Shown piece after piece: positions 18,616 to 27,224 of a DNA stretch of 64,000 nucleotides. Made by a program: the position numbers and the translations under genes. The stretch comes from Pedobacter sp. ISL-64. Its GTDB lineage: Bacteria > Bacteroidota > Bacteroidia > Sphingobacteriales > Sphingobacteriaceae. Positions within the stretch are counted from its first letter, which is position 1, and each line of letters starts with the position of its first letter. Where the stretch lies: contig NZ_JAGGPU010000004.1 of assembly GCF_018613605.1 (NCBI RefSeq), positions 186,001-250,000 of the forward strand, given 5' to 3'. The notes below the pieces were generated by a model. That model was given only the letters and a program-made list of their open reading frames with translations. It was not told where the DNA came from and did not search any database.

Positions 18616-18873
18616 ATGATTGGAATTCCATTACCGGTATCGTATGGCCACAAAGTGTATACATTATATGTTATTTCATACGTGACTTCGTTGTTACTGG
18701 AAAATGAGATTTCGGTGGATATACTTCTTGAAGGTAAGAACCACAGACTGATCCTTAACCAGGGGCGTGTATGGAGGCAGAAGGTTGTTGAGGGAAGTAT
18801 ACAGATTGAACCTGGCCTGTTAGGCAGGCTAACGCAGATCATAGAATCCCGATGGCTCGGAAAATTAAAATAA
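18616..18873 (+). CDS. hypothetical protein, 85 residues
   Basis: This is a small protein with no family I can name. It opens with a beta-rich region (HKVYTLYVISYVTSLLLENEISVDILLEGK), suggesting a compact sheet. The C-terminal half is more basic and helical. It lies 79 bp after the 116-residue unknown and 108 bp before the first methyltransferase, so co-transcription is possible but not certain. Confidence 0.4.
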   Translation: MIGIPLPVSYGHKVYTLYVISYVTSLLLENEISVDILLEGKNHRLILNQGRVWRQKVVEGSIQIEPGLLGRLTQIIESRWLGKLK

Positions 18874-18981
18874 TCAATAGATGGTAAGGGCTTTTTAGCT
18901 TATACATAAACCAGGGGCCTGAAATGCAGATTTGATAATAGCCTTATATCGCTATCTGCCGGAACCAATTAAGATCAAGGC

Positions 18982-19569
18982 ATGAACATGATAAATAAAA
19001 TTTTCGAGAACGATCAAACATTCGATTGGCTCTATCCGGAGCATTTTCAACTGATATCCAAAAAACAATGGACCCCGATAGGCATAGCGCAGCAGTCTGC
19101 TGAATTTCTTGCCCTTCCCGGTTCAAAAGTGCTCGATATCGGTAGTGGTATTGGAAAATTCTGCCTTATAGCGGCAAAGCAGCACCCTGCAACCATGTTT
19201 TTCGGAGTAGAACAGCGGCAGGAACTGGTGCATTATGCAAATGGTGCAATGGAATTTCTCAAACTCGATAATCTGGAATTTGTTCATGCAAACATGACCC
19301 AGATAAACTTTAAGGCTTTCGACCATTTTTATTTTTATAATTCTTTTTTCGAAAATGTGGATTTTATGGGCAGGATCGATGATTCTGTAGAAACCTCGCT
19401 GGCTTTATATAAGTATTATACACGGTACCTAAGCGCAAATCTAGATAGGATGCCGCAAGGGACCCGGTTGGTTAACTATCAGGGGTCTGGCAAGGAAGTA
19501 CCTGAAAATTTCACTTTGGTCAAGAGTACTTTTAACGGTCTTTTAAATATGTATGTCAAAAGCAACTGA
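18982..19569 (+). CDS. class I SAM-dependent methyltransferase (tandem copy 1)
   Basis: The protein has 195 residues. The SAM-binding motif I is KVLDIGSGIGKFCLIAA (about 49-65), followed by an acidic end of strand 2 (FFGVEQRQELVHYA). A second ATG two codons in could also be the start. A distinctive N-terminal box, FDWLYPEHFQLISKKQWTP, is shared with the next gene. Methyl acceptor unknown; the family resembles small-molecule methyltransferases. The two copies are 44 bp apart and clearly paralogous, so they arose by tandem duplication and then diverged. Confidence 0.8.
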   Translation: MNMINKIFENDQTFDWLYPEHFQLISKKQWTPIGIAQQSAEFLALPGSKVLDIGSGIGKFCLIAAKQHPATMFFGVEQRQELVHYANGAMEFLKLDNLEFVHANMTQINFKAFDHFYFYNSFFENVDFMGRIDDSVETSLALYKYYTRYLSANLDRMPQGTRLVNYQGSGKEVPENFTLVKSTFNGLLNMYVKSN

Positions 19570-19613
19570 TTGATCATCCTGATTGTGCTTTTTATTATCG
19601 AATCCATAAACAA

Positions 19614-20192
19614 ATGATAAATACCTACTTTGATCATGATATTCATTTTGATTATCTATATCCCGATCATATCCAACAACTTTCTAAGGTCCACTGGACA
19701 CCGCTTGACATTGCAAGAAAAGCATCTGAATTTCTTTCTTATCCTGCCCATAAGGTGATGGACATCGGCTGCGGTGTTGGTAAATTCTGTCTGACTGCAG
19801 CGTTTTTTAATCCTGGGACATTTTTTTATGGTATAGACCAGAGAAGGGAACTTATCAGATATGCAAATGATACGAAGGAAAATCTTAATCTTTCTAACGT
19901 TGATTTCATTCATGGTAACATAACTGATGTAGACCTTAAGGAATATAAAAGTCTTTACTTTTTTAATTCCTTTCATGAGAACCTCAATACCGAAGGTGGA
20001 ATTGATTCTACCGTCAACAAGAATCATGATCTTTACCGTTTTTATACCCAGCTGCTTTATAAGAAACTCGAGTTACAGCCAAAAGGCTGCAGATTGGTTA
20101 CTTATTATACTGTAACAAGGCAAATCCCCCCTACGTATAAGGCCATTGCCCAGTGCTATCATCCTGAGCTCAAAATGTATATCAAAGGATAA
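19614..20192 (+). CDS. class I SAM-dependent methyltransferase (tandem copy 2)
   Basis: The protein has 192 residues and is paralogous to the preceding gene along its whole length. It has the same N-terminal box (FDYLYPDHIQQLSKVHWTP) and motif I KVMDIGCGVGKFCLTAA. It shares the middle segments F-x-G-[VI]-[ED]-Q-R-[QR]-E-L and YFYNSFFEN / YFFNSFHEN, and ends ...MYIKG versus ...MYVKSN. Both keep the SAM site, so both may be active, possibly on related acceptors. A Crp/Fnr-type regulator follows 167 bp downstream and may control them. Confidence 0.8.
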   Translation: MINTYFDHDIHFDYLYPDHIQQLSKVHWTPLDIARKASEFLSYPAHKVMDIGCGVGKFCLTAAFFNPGTFFYGIDQRRELIRYANDTKENLNLSNVDFIHGNITDVDLKEYKSLYFFNSFHENLNTEGGIDSTVNKNHDLYRFYTQLLYKKLELQPKGCRLVTYYTVTRQIPPTYKAIAQCYHPELKMYIKG

Positions 20193-20359
20193 TTTTGACT
20201 TTAATGCGCTCACTTTGCGGAGATATGTCTGAAAAACATTACGGTGGCCTGGTTAAAAAAGGAAATTCTTAAAATAAAAGTTGATCTGGGATTGTGCCCA
20301 GAGATAGTCCCTGGTAGGGAAACGCCATTTAATGAATAATATAAGTCGTACCTTTATAT

Positions 20360-21067
20360 ATGAGCTTATCAGGAATTTTTCCCATTGATAAATGGAACTT
20401 CAGTACGCACTCGATATTAAATGTACTGACCGAAGAGGAGTATCGGTTCCTGATTTCAGCACAGGCTGAACAAAAATATGGAAAAGGAGAGGTAGTTTTC
20501 AGGGAAGGAGCTGTGCCTTCAGGGATTTACTTTATCCATAGGGGGAAGGTGAAAAAATATAAAGTGGATCATAGTGGGAGAGAGCAGATCATATATGTTG
20601 CTAACCAGGGAGAATTCATCGGTTACCATGCCGTGCTCTCCGAAGAACGGTATCCGGATTCGGCTGCTACCATAGAGGAGAGCGTTCTTAGCTTTATACC
20701 TAAAGAAGACTTTCTTCAGGTACTGAACAATTCGCCCCTGCTCACCTCACGTATGTTAAAGGCACTAAGCCATGAATATACAGTATTGGCGAACAGTATT
20801 TCTGTTTTTTCGCAGCGCTCGGCTATAGAACGGCTTGCAATAGCGCTCATTTTTCTCAGAGAAAAGTATAAACAGGATCTTAACACCGATGGAGAGATTC
20901 TGATCAATATCTCAAGAAATGACCTGGCTAACCTTGCCGGACTGGCGAAGGAGAATGTGATCCGGCTCCTCAAAGAGTTAAAGTCGGAGGATATCCTTTA
21001 TACAGAAGGTAGAAAAATCTGGATTAAGAATATTGAAAAACTGATTGCTCGATCCAACTACCGTTAG
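20360..21067 (+). CDS. Crp/Fnr-family transcriptional regulator
   Basis: The protein has 235 residues. The N-terminal cyclic-nucleotide-binding-type beta-roll (about 20-140) includes GEVVFREGAVPSGIYFIHRGKVK. The long connecting helix follows, then a winged helix with ISRNDLANLAGLAKENVIRLLKELK. There are no N-terminal cysteines for an iron-sulphur cluster, so it is not a true oxygen-sensing Fnr. The cAMP-contact residues are not convincing either. Such proteins in Bacteroidota respond to varied signals. It is convergent with the FMN-binding protein gene. Confidence 0.88.
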   Translation: MSLSGIFPIDKWNFSTHSILNVLTEEEYRFLISAQAEQKYGKGEVVFREGAVPSGIYFIHRGKVKKYKVDHSGREQIIYVANQGEFIGYHAVLSEERYPDSAATIEESVLSFIPKEDFLQVLNNSPLLTSRMLKALSHEYTVLANSISVFSQRSAIERLAIALIFLREKYKQDLNTDGEILINISRNDLANLAGLAKENVIRLLKELKSEDILYTEGRKIWIKNIEKLIARSNYR

Positions 21068-21084
21068 TATTGTTTATCGTTCAA

Positions 21085-21537
21085 TCAGCTATTCTCGAAG
21101 CGGCCGCTTTTCATGACAAGAATAATTTTATAGAAAATGAGCTGCAGAAGCAAACCCAGATCTTCAGCTCTTGTGGCGAGCCCATGCGAAGTGTGGTCCG
21201 GACGGGGTTCTGAAAAGGGCTGAATACGCGTTTTCAATGCTTCCATGCAATTACCCTTTTCCTCCATGTCTGAAATCTCCTCAAAACGTCCCCATGCAAT
21301 CACGCTCTGCCAATTAAAAATGCTTTTGATCTCGTCAACCTGAAAGCATACCACAGGGTTTTTGCGCATGATGGAAATCTTTTTCCCCGCTACACTATGT
21401 GCAATAATTTTCTCTCCATCGTAATAATAGTTTATCGGAACAATATACGGAACGCCGTCATTACTGCATGCAATTCTGCCTGTAATCTGAGTGTTCAAAA
21501 GGTTTTCGATCTGTTGATCGTTTAGTTCTCCTAACAT
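21085..21537 (-). CDS. pyridoxamine 5'-phosphate oxidase-like FMN-binding protein
   Basis: The protein has 150 residues with the split-barrel fold of the PNPOx-like family. Typical features are the start L-x-x-x-x-I-x-x-L-L (NDQQIENLLNTQITGRIAC), VPYIVPINYYYDGEKIIAHS and the helix KISIMRKNPVVCFQVD. These form a small dimeric flavin-binding protein, often annotated in stress or haem/F420 contexts. A true PdxH is longer and has different substrate residues. The substrate is unknown. It is convergent with the Crp/Fnr gene. Confidence 0.82.
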   Translation of the reverse strand: MLGELNDQQIENLLNTQITGRIACSNDGVPYIVPINYYYDGEKIIAHSVAGKKISIMRKNPVVCFQVDEIKSIFNWQSVIAWGRFEEISDMEEKGNCMEALKTRIQPFSEPRPDHTSHGLATRAEDLGLLLQLIFYKIILVMKSGRFENS

Positions 21538-21965
21538 CGTAACAGATTATAATACAAAACTTCAGAATGTCTTCAGATTTCGTAAGTAGTTTCGTGCTAA
21601 TGGATAAGGGCTTCACTATGTGCCCTGGTTGAGTTAAAATTTAAGGATTAGCTAAGCACTTTTTATAGAATAGAATTTTACAAATATTTTTCTGCCACTG
21701 CTCGTCGTTATCAAACGGTTATCCGCCGCGACATTGGTTAAGTATTTTAATGTATTGCTCATATTCACTATAAAAAGGCCATGAATAGCAAAAAGAAATT
21801 GAAAAGTTTTGGGACCAGCGCTACACCCTATACGCTGATTAACTGCCTTAGGCATGGAATGCCTTTCTCTGAAAATGTAAGATTACGGGATAAGTCAGCT
21901 TTGTGCTCATTAAGTCTTTGTCCTAACCAGCTAACAGAAACTATTTTAAATATTTATTCTTAGTT
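21538..21965. other. gene-free stretch
   Basis: Only short frames occur (about 60 codons), without family resemblance. The stretch separates the divergent FMN-binding protein gene from the thioredoxin/ApbE operon and must hold both promoters. I found no exact TAnnTTTG box. Confidence 0.3.
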
Positions 21966-22394
21966 ATGAAATTACTTTTGGTTTCCCTTTTTGGGTTGTT
22001 CGCTGTCCCAATATTGTGGATGGGGAATTTTTCTGAAGCACAAAAAGAAGCAAAAATTACACACAAGCGGATTCTGATCAATTTTTCAGGCTCCGATTGG
22101 TGCGGTCCATGTATCCGCCTACGCAAAGAGATTTTAGAATCCGAAAGCTTTGAACAATATGCCTCTGCGAATCTTTTATTGGTTAGGGCCGATTTTCCAA
22201 GGCAGAAGAAAAATCAGCTTTCAAAAGAACAGGTCAAACTCAACGAATCATTAGCGGATGTATATAACAGGGATGGCAAGTTTCCATACACGGTTTTGGT
22301 AGATGAGAATGGAAAAGTACTCAAAAGCTGGGATGGCTTCCCTGAGGAGCGCGCGCAAGCTTTCATTTCTGAAATTGATAAACTAAAAAAATAA
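21966..22394 (+). CDS. exported thioredoxin-like protein
   Basis: The protein has 142 residues. An N-terminal hydrophobic segment (KLLLVSLFGLFAVPILWMG) acts as a signal or anchor. The thioredoxin fold follows with active site WCGPC (C46 and C49) and the cis-proline region FPYTVLVD. It is probably periplasmic, reducing or forming disulphides in a partner. It is the first gene of an operon with apbE, a DUF4266 lipoprotein and a DUF3570 barrel. The C-terminal CGC of the DUF4266 protein is an attractive substrate for it. Confidence 0.85.
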   Translation: MKLLLVSLFGLFAVPILWMGNFSEAQKEAKITHKRILINFSGSDWCGPCIRLRKEILESESFEQYASANLLLVRADFPRQKKNQLSKEQVKLNESLADVYNRDGKFPYTVLVDENGKVLKSWDGFPEERAQAFISEIDKLKK

Positions 22395-22401
22395 TCTCAA
22401 G

Positions 22402-23334
22402 ATGGCTAAAGCTGTTTCTGTAAACCGGATACTCAAGCTCATGGGAAACCGCTTCGAGTTTACTGTCATTGCTGAAAACGGGCAGGCAGGTAATGGGGCG
22501 ATAGATGCGGCGATAGCAGAGGTGAGGCGAATAGAACATCTGCTAACCACTTTCAGCGATCTTAGTCAGACCAGTCTGATCAATGAAAACGCAGGGTTAA
22601 AGCCTGTAAAGGTAGATAACGAAGTTATGGGGCTTATTGAAAGGTCGATCAGGATATCAGAAATTACCGATGGTGCTTTTGATATTACCTATGGATCGAT
22701 AGATAAGCGGCTTTGGAATTTCGATCAAAACATGACCAGTTTGCCTGATGAAGCAACCGCATTGGCATCTGTTGGTCTCATCAATTACAGAAATGTGATC
22801 CTGAATAGGGAAAAATCGACCGTGTTTTTGAAAAATGTGGGGATGCGTATCGGTTTCGGCGGAATTGGCAAAGGCTATGCAGCCGATAAAGCTAAACTCA
22901 TCCTACAGCAAATGGGGATAAACAGTGGAATTGTCAATGCTGCAGGCGATCTGGTTACCTGGGGTACACAGCTTAATGGCCATTCGTGGACAGTAGGTAT
23001 CGCCGATCCGGAACAGACCGATAGGCCATTTTCTTCGCTTAAGATCAGTAATATGGCAATTGCCACTTCTGGCAGTTACGAAAAATATGTTACAATCGGT
23101 GGGAAGCGCTACTCGCATACGATCGACCCCAAGACCGGGCTCCCGGTAAGCGGTGTGAAGAGCGTGAGTATAATCTGTCCCAGTGCTGAGCTGGCAGATG
23201 CCCTGGCCACGCCAGTTGTGGTAATGGGTGTAAAAGTAGGGCTCGAGCTGATTAACCAGATTAAACACGTGGCCTGTATCGTAATCGATGATCATGATCG
23301 GGTATATACCTCAAACAATATTAATGTGATATAA
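22402..23334 (+). CDS. apbE: FAD:protein FMN transferase (ApbE)
   Basis: The protein has 310 residues. The ApbE family attaches FMN from FAD to Ser/Thr of exported redox proteins. Visible signatures are GNRFEFTVIAE at the N-terminus, the FAD/Mg region GGIGKGYAADKA, NAAGDLVTWG and the C-terminal metal-binding part SHTIDPKTGLPVSG ... SAELADALATPV. The N-terminus lacks a strong lipobox, so the enzyme may be anchored or exported in another way, or be cytoplasmic. It starts 7 bp after the thioredoxin gene and ends 2 bp before the DUF4266 gene. The acceptor is expected to be encoded nearby. Confidence 0.92.
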   Translation: MAKAVSVNRILKLMGNRFEFTVIAENGQAGNGAIDAAIAEVRRIEHLLTTFSDLSQTSLINENAGLKPVKVDNEVMGLIERSIRISEITDGAFDITYGSIDKRLWNFDQNMTSLPDEATALASVGLINYRNVILNREKSTVFLKNVGMRIGFGGIGKGYAADKAKLILQQMGINSGIVNAAGDLVTWGTQLNGHSWTVGIADPEQTDRPFSSLKISNMAIATSGSYEKYVTIGGKRYSHTIDPKTGLPVSGVKSVSIICPSAELADALATPVVVMGVKVGLELINQIKHVACIVIDDHDRVYTSNNINVI

Positions 23335-23336
23335 AT

Positions 23337-23567
23337 ATGAAAAATTCCAGAACATTTTTCCTTTTAATGGTTACCGCAGTTTCGCTGGGCAGTCTGCTTA
23401 GCGCCTGTAGCAGCGTAAAGCCTTATCAAAAAAGTAAACTTAACGATGCCGACATGATTCTTTCGGCCCGCAAAGCCCAAAAATTTGAACAAAGTTTTCA
23501 GCTTTACCGCGAGGGTGCCTCGGGTGCCAACGGAGGCAAAAGCGGTGGTGGCTGTGGCTGTAATTAA
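23337..23567 (+). CDS. DUF4266 lipoprotein with Gly/Cys C-terminus
   Basis: The protein has 76 residues. The lipobox is LLSAC (C24), followed by SSVKPYQKSKLNDADMIL. The C-terminal third reads REGASGANGG and ends GGGCGCN. The fold is probably minimal. Two features matter for function: C73 and C75 at the extreme C-terminus, and E59-G-A-S62-G-A-N65, which resembles the ApbE acceptor motif D-x-x-[ST]-G-A-T. The pairing of DUF4266 with ApbE, thioredoxin and DUF3570 genes is a recurrent neighbourhood to my knowledge. I infer a membrane-anchored redox carrier; the role is not established. Confidence 0.8.
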   Translation: MKNSRTFFLLMVTAVSLGSLLSACSSVKPYQKSKLNDADMILSARKAQKFEQSFQLYREGASGANGGKSGGGCGCN

Positions 23568-23583
23568 TGTGGCGAATTAGAAA

Positions 23584-24795
23584 ATGAGAAAAATATATCT
23601 TCATGTGCTTTTCATGTACTTCGGTATCTTGAGCACTTATGCACAAACCAGGCCCGAGCCTGCAAAAGCAGATAGCAGTAAATATCAGTCACGGAAGTTA
23701 AAAGTTGATGAGATCAACCTGGTTTCGGCCTATTACCACCAGAATGGCAATAATTCTGCCGTTACAGGTGGTATCGGAACTGAGAAACTGAGCGATTTTG
23801 CCAACACCATCGATCTTCAAATGTCCAAGTTTAATAAAAGAGGTAAAAAAAATACCTTTCTTTTCGAACTCGGTGTAGATCATTATACTTCGGCTTCTTC
23901 TGATAAGATCGATCCCAGTACCATTTCTTCAGCTTCATCTGCTGATACCCGTATTTATCCTTCGTTAAACTGGACCCAATCTAATGAAGAAACCGGGAAT
24001 TCATTCGGTTTTACAGGATCTTATTCAACAGAGTTCGATTACCAGTCGATGGGGGCTGCTTTCAATTTAACCCGTTTATCAAAAGACAAAAATACCCAGT
24101 TTGATTTTAAACTTCAGGCCTTTCTAGATCAATGGACGGTAATCTTACCGATAGAGTTGCGAACGGGAAATACCGGAAGAGGCGATGAGCAATATGATAC
24201 TGCACCAAGGAATTCCTTTAGTGCATCCTTCTCCCTCTCGCAGGTCATCAATCAAAAATTTCAGGCTTCCCTGATTTTGGAACCATCTTATCAAAAAGGA
24301 TTGCTGGCTACCAAGTATCAACGGGACTATTTTACAGATGGCTCAATGCGTGCTGAAACCCTGCCCGATAAGCGTTATAAGTTACCAATAGGATTGCGGA
24401 TGAACTACTTTTTGAATGACCGTTTTGTGATCCGCACATTTTACCGATATTATATGGATAATTGGGGCATAAGGGCACACACGGCAGAACTTGAAATTCC
24501 TGTTAAGATCAATTCGTTCTTTTCTATAAGCCCATTTTATCGTTATAATAACCAGGTGGGAACCAAATACTTTGCACCTTATGGCCAGCATTCGCCATCG
24601 GATCAATACTTTACCAGTGATTATGACCTATCCACGCTGAGCAGTGATTTTTATGGTGCAGGTATCAGGTTTGCTCCACCTAAAGGCGTTTTCGGTTGGC
24701 AGAGATTGAATATGCTTGAGCTGCGATATGGTCATTACTCACGGTCAACAAGCCTGGTTTCCAATATTGTTAGTCTGAATCTAAAATTTAAATAG
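23584..24795 (+). CDS. DUF3570 outer-membrane beta-barrel protein
   Basis: The protein has 403 residues with a signal peptide ending TYAQ (residue 21). It is built from regularly alternating strands (TFLFELGVDHYTSASSD, SLNWTQSNEETGNSFGFTGS and others) and ends in the barrel-type NIVSLNLKFK. The S-S-A-S-S-A-D-T-R-I-Y-P-S-L-N-W segment is characteristic of DUF3570. It lies 16 bp downstream of the DUF4266 gene as the last gene of the operon. A barrel plus a flavinylated or cysteine-bearing lipoprotein would suit electron or metal transfer across the outer membrane, which is inference. Confidence 0.8.
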   Translation: MRKIYLHVLFMYFGILSTYAQTRPEPAKADSSKYQSRKLKVDEINLVSAYYHQNGNNSAVTGGIGTEKLSDFANTIDLQMSKFNKRGKKNTFLFELGVDHYTSASSDKIDPSTISSASSADTRIYPSLNWTQSNEETGNSFGFTGSYSTEFDYQSMGAAFNLTRLSKDKNTQFDFKLQAFLDQWTVILPIELRTGNTGRGDEQYDTAPRNSFSASFSLSQVINQKFQASLILEPSYQKGLLATKYQRDYFTDGSMRAETLPDKRYKLPIGLRMNYFLNDRFVIRTFYRYYMDNWGIRAHTAELEIPVKINSFFSISPFYRYNNQVGTKYFAPYGQHSPSDQYFTSDYDLSTLSSDFYGAGIRFAPPKGVFGWQRLNMLELRYGHYSRSTSLVSNIVSLNLKFK

Positions 24796-25402
24796 TGCTC
24801 AATAGCAGGTAGTTTATAGTAAATAGTTTGTTGGTTTTTCCTAATGATGTTAGATTTAGACTAGAAGGATCCTAATACTTTTGATAGAAAGGATCAAGTT
24901 TTCGTTCAAAGTTTCCCGTTTAAGGTATTTCTGACCCGAAAGCCTTAAACGGATTCACCTTATTTTATAACTCCCTCCACTTTTAATAATCCGATATTGG
25001 CTCAACAAGCAATGAAAGGTTTTTAGATATTGAAAGTAAACAGTTGATCGGTAACCCCTTGCTTTTTAATTATGGCGCTTAGCAAGAATCAGCTTCTGCT
25101 CAAGGTAAAGGGAATGACGGGATACATGGATCATCGGGCAAAGATCAGAGTTGTATTTTTCAAAAATTCCCTGGCCTGTCAGCACTGAACCTTAATTTCG
25201 GCAGGGTTAAAAATAACAACCCATAACCGACCTCTAAACATAGGCTGTCATGATGGTGATTCAAAAATAACACAGTGGGATCAGAGGAAACCATAGGACG
25301 GTCGGTGCAAACTTTGCTAGTAATATACCGATAGTCCAATCTCTCCAATATTGGATAACGTAAGCAAAATAACCCCTAAAATTACGGTTATTACGCTATG
25401 TT
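24796..25402. other. gene-free stretch before mobile-element remnants
   Basis: No gene could be supported. A 38-codon frame opens with ATG at 25072 (MALSKNQLLLKVKGMTGYMD), but it has no family. GTTTAAGG ... CCTTAAAC around 24929-24952 forms an inverted repeat without a following T-run. The region probably belongs to the decayed element that includes the excisionase-type gene downstream. Confidence 0.3.
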
Positions 25403-25750
25403 ATGGAACCATTTGGTTTTGAAAAACTTCCTGAAATCATCCGTCAGTTATTTCAAAAGGTAGAACGGATCGAGGATATGGTATCAGATCTTAATCCGGT
25501 TGATGACGGATCTCATGACCTTTTAACTATAAAAGAAGCTGCTGATTACCTGAAGGTTTCTGTGCAATCCTTATACTCTAAAGTCAGTAGAATGGAAATC
25601 CCGGTAAGCAAGCCGGGCAGGCGGTTGTACTTTAGCCAGTCGGAACTCAAAAAATGGGTCGTAGCTTCCAGACGCAAAACCGCATCTGAAATCATTCAAG
25701 AATCACAGGGTAGAACTAATCATTTGGATAAAAAGGATATACTCTTTTAG
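25403..25750 (+). CDS. excisionase-type helix-turn-helix protein
   Basis: The protein has 115 residues. A short N-terminal coiled-coil-like helix is followed by a MerR-type winged helix: LLTIKEAADYLKVSVQSLYS, then RMEIPVSKPGRRLYFSQSELKKWV. This is the arrangement of Bacteroidota excisionase-family proteins that accompany tyrosine integrases on conjugative and mobilisable elements. A broken integrase lies convergently just downstream, so this is probably a left-over from the same element. The gene itself looks intact. Confidence 0.8.
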   Translation: MEPFGFEKLPEIIRQLFQKVERIEDMVSDLNPVDDGSHDLLTIKEAADYLKVSVQSLYSKVSRMEIPVSKPGRRLYFSQSELKKWVVASRRKTASEIIQESQGRTNHLDKKDILF

Positions 25751-26025
25751 CTTGTGCCATTTTTTTTTCTCTTTTATGTGCAGGATAAGAATACTCAGCC
25801 TTTTCTCTTGATCATCGGTGTTACTTTCATCTTCAACATCTTTAAGCATTATCCTGGCTGCTGCCTGGCGTTTGTTCTTATCCACTATTTTGGCATAGAT
25901 TTCAGTATTTTTTAAGGAGCGGTGACCGAGCGGTTTTGATACTGTGTAAATATCGGTACCAAACTCAAGCTGAGGTTTAACAGTTCAGTACCAGCAAACG
26001 ACTGGAGCTTGCAGATATCCTTCAT
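25703..26025 (-). pseudogene. tyrosine recombinase (integrase), C-terminal remnant
   Basis: On the - strand one frame reads QLEFGTDIYTVSKPLGHRSL, then KNTEIYAKIVDKNKRQAAAR. It contains the conserved late His of LGHRS and the nucleophile Tyr of TEIYAKI, typical of Bacteroidota integrases. Upstream, in another frame, MKDICKL (about 26008-26025) fits the segment that normally precedes the H-x-x-R box, but the HxxR part and the rest of the catalytic domain are missing. The gene has lost an internal piece and its N-terminal two thirds. It overlaps the 3' end of the excisionase-type gene. Confidence 0.7.
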
Positions 26026-26227
26026 TGGCAAAGAGTTACTCTGATGCATGAGACTAAACTGGAGGAATTGCCATATGCCGAACGTTAGGTGCGGTGATGT
26101 GAGAGGATAGGTTAGGGAAATAATCCCACCCTTCTTACTCGATTACCAGATTTTTGTAGCCGTGCGCTGTGGAAAAAATGCCGATTTTTATTCTGGGTGA
26201 TATGGGTATCAATTTTTAAATTTGGAT

Positions 26228-26671
26228 ATGGGCTATACATTAAAGATCGGCCAGGCCATTACCTGCACAGATCCAGAAACTGGTATTGAACGTATCGACT
26301 GCGAAAAGGTTTTTATTGAGGATGCACCGGCGTTTGGTGAGGTGACCGATCACACCAATGTAAGGAAGCCTTCCTATTCGGCCTGGGAGGATCTTGCGAC
26401 TGCGTCCGGGCTTTACGATTTTTTCTTTGATCCGGGTTATGGGCTATTGAACGCTCTGGATGGGGTGACTGTATTGTCTATAGTGCACAAAACCACTATC
26501 GATCAGGCGTGCGCCGATTACGCCCAAAAATATCCAACGGTATTTTCGGTAAAGGACGAAGCTTCTTTTAGCGCGGAGGATTTTTATTTTGAGCGGTTGA
26601 GGTGGCTTAAGTTCTGGATGGACTGGGCACTTGAGAACTGTAGCAGGCCAGTTTTCATGAACGAACAGTAA
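26228..26671 (+). CDS. hypothetical protein of mobile-element type, 147 residues
   Basis: The start is the ATG at 26228; a TTG two codons earlier is less likely. The family is one I know only from annotated unknowns in Bacteroidota mobile or phage-like regions. Its marks are G-Y-T-L-K-I-G at the start, E-D-A-P-A-F-G-E-V-T-D-H-T-N with P-S-Y in the middle, and F-E-R-L-R-W-L-K-F-W-M-D-W-A-L-E-N-C-x-x-P-V-F near the end. There is no signal peptide and the protein is acidic. It sits between the integrase remnant and PUL A. Confidence 0.6.
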   Translation: MGYTLKIGQAITCTDPETGIERIDCEKVFIEDAPAFGEVTDHTNVRKPSYSAWEDLATASGLYDFFFDPGYGLLNALDGVTVLSIVHKTTIDQACADYAQKYPTVFSVKDEASFSAEDFYFERLRWLKFWMDWALENCSRPVFMNEQ

Positions 26672-26737
26672 GGCTTTTTTCTGCCGTTTCCTTATCAATA
26701 CCGGCAATGATCAACCTTGTTGGGAAGGGGGTATTTT

Positions 26738-26952
26738 AGTTTATTTGTTCACTATCGTCCTTTGTTTGTGATTGCGAACAACAATTCACAATTGCCTTAC
26801 ACACTACAATAGGAATTGCAGTGCACAGAGAAAACGAAGTCGCATTGATGTATTCTGGAGTTGGTTTAGATGTTATGGGAGAAGGTTATGAACATTTTAG
26901 CAATGAAAACAGAAATTTAATAGTAAAGGCATTTCCACGTAAACGACTTTAA
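26738..26952 (+). other. possible coding fragment without a start
   Basis: An open frame after a TAG near 26735 reads SSFVCDCEQQFTIALHT, TIGIAVHRENEVALMYSGVG, then LDVMGEGYEHFSNENRN and ends KAFPRKRL. The composition looks protein-like, but there is no ATG before the M of MYSGVG and I recognise no family. It overlaps the end of the small gene on the opposite strand. It is best read as a fragment of a lost gene. Confidence 0.25.
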
Positions 26953-27100
26953 GAAGAATATCATTCCGACCTTTTTTAACTACAAGCTCACTTAATTCAT
27001 AAACAAGTTCTAATACGGCTTCAGCTTTGTCAAAAGGAATAATAGTTCCATGTTTTTCAAGAGATGCAATGAATTTTTTGATAGTGATAGACTTTTTCAT
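26897..27100 (-). CDS. small hypothetical protein, probably with an altered C-terminus
   Basis: The protein has 67 residues. The first 45 (ITIKKFIASLEKHGTIIPFD and KAEAVLELVYELSELVVKK) resemble a small helical protein common in Sphingobacteriaceae mobile regions, in which a K-H-G turn is followed by E-A-x-x-x-L-x-x-[LV]-Y-x-L. The last 20 residues look unrelated and overlap a + strand fragment. The original C-terminus may therefore have been replaced at a junction near 26950. Confidence 0.4.
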   Translation of the reverse strand: MKKSITIKKFIASLEKHGTIIPFDKAEAVLELVYELSELVVKKGRNDILLKVVYVEMPLLLNFCFHC

Positions 27101-27224
27101 GTTTTGATTTTCTAGTCGTGATTCTCTTATATGCTAATCCTGCTGAGTAATTAGCCTATAGTGCAGAATAATGACCTGAAATAAGGCACTAAATTTAGGT
27201 ATTACTAACCAAAATAATAACCTT

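Noticed and set aside
20281..20295. Possible Fnr box upstream of the Crp/Fnr gene (TTGAT followed by a weak second half)
   Set aside because: Only one half-site is convincing, and the protein lacks the cysteines of an oxygen-sensing Fnr.
21781..21963. 60-codon frame upstream of the thioredoxin gene
   Set aside because: There is no family, signal or composition to support it; it is more likely untranslated leader sequence.
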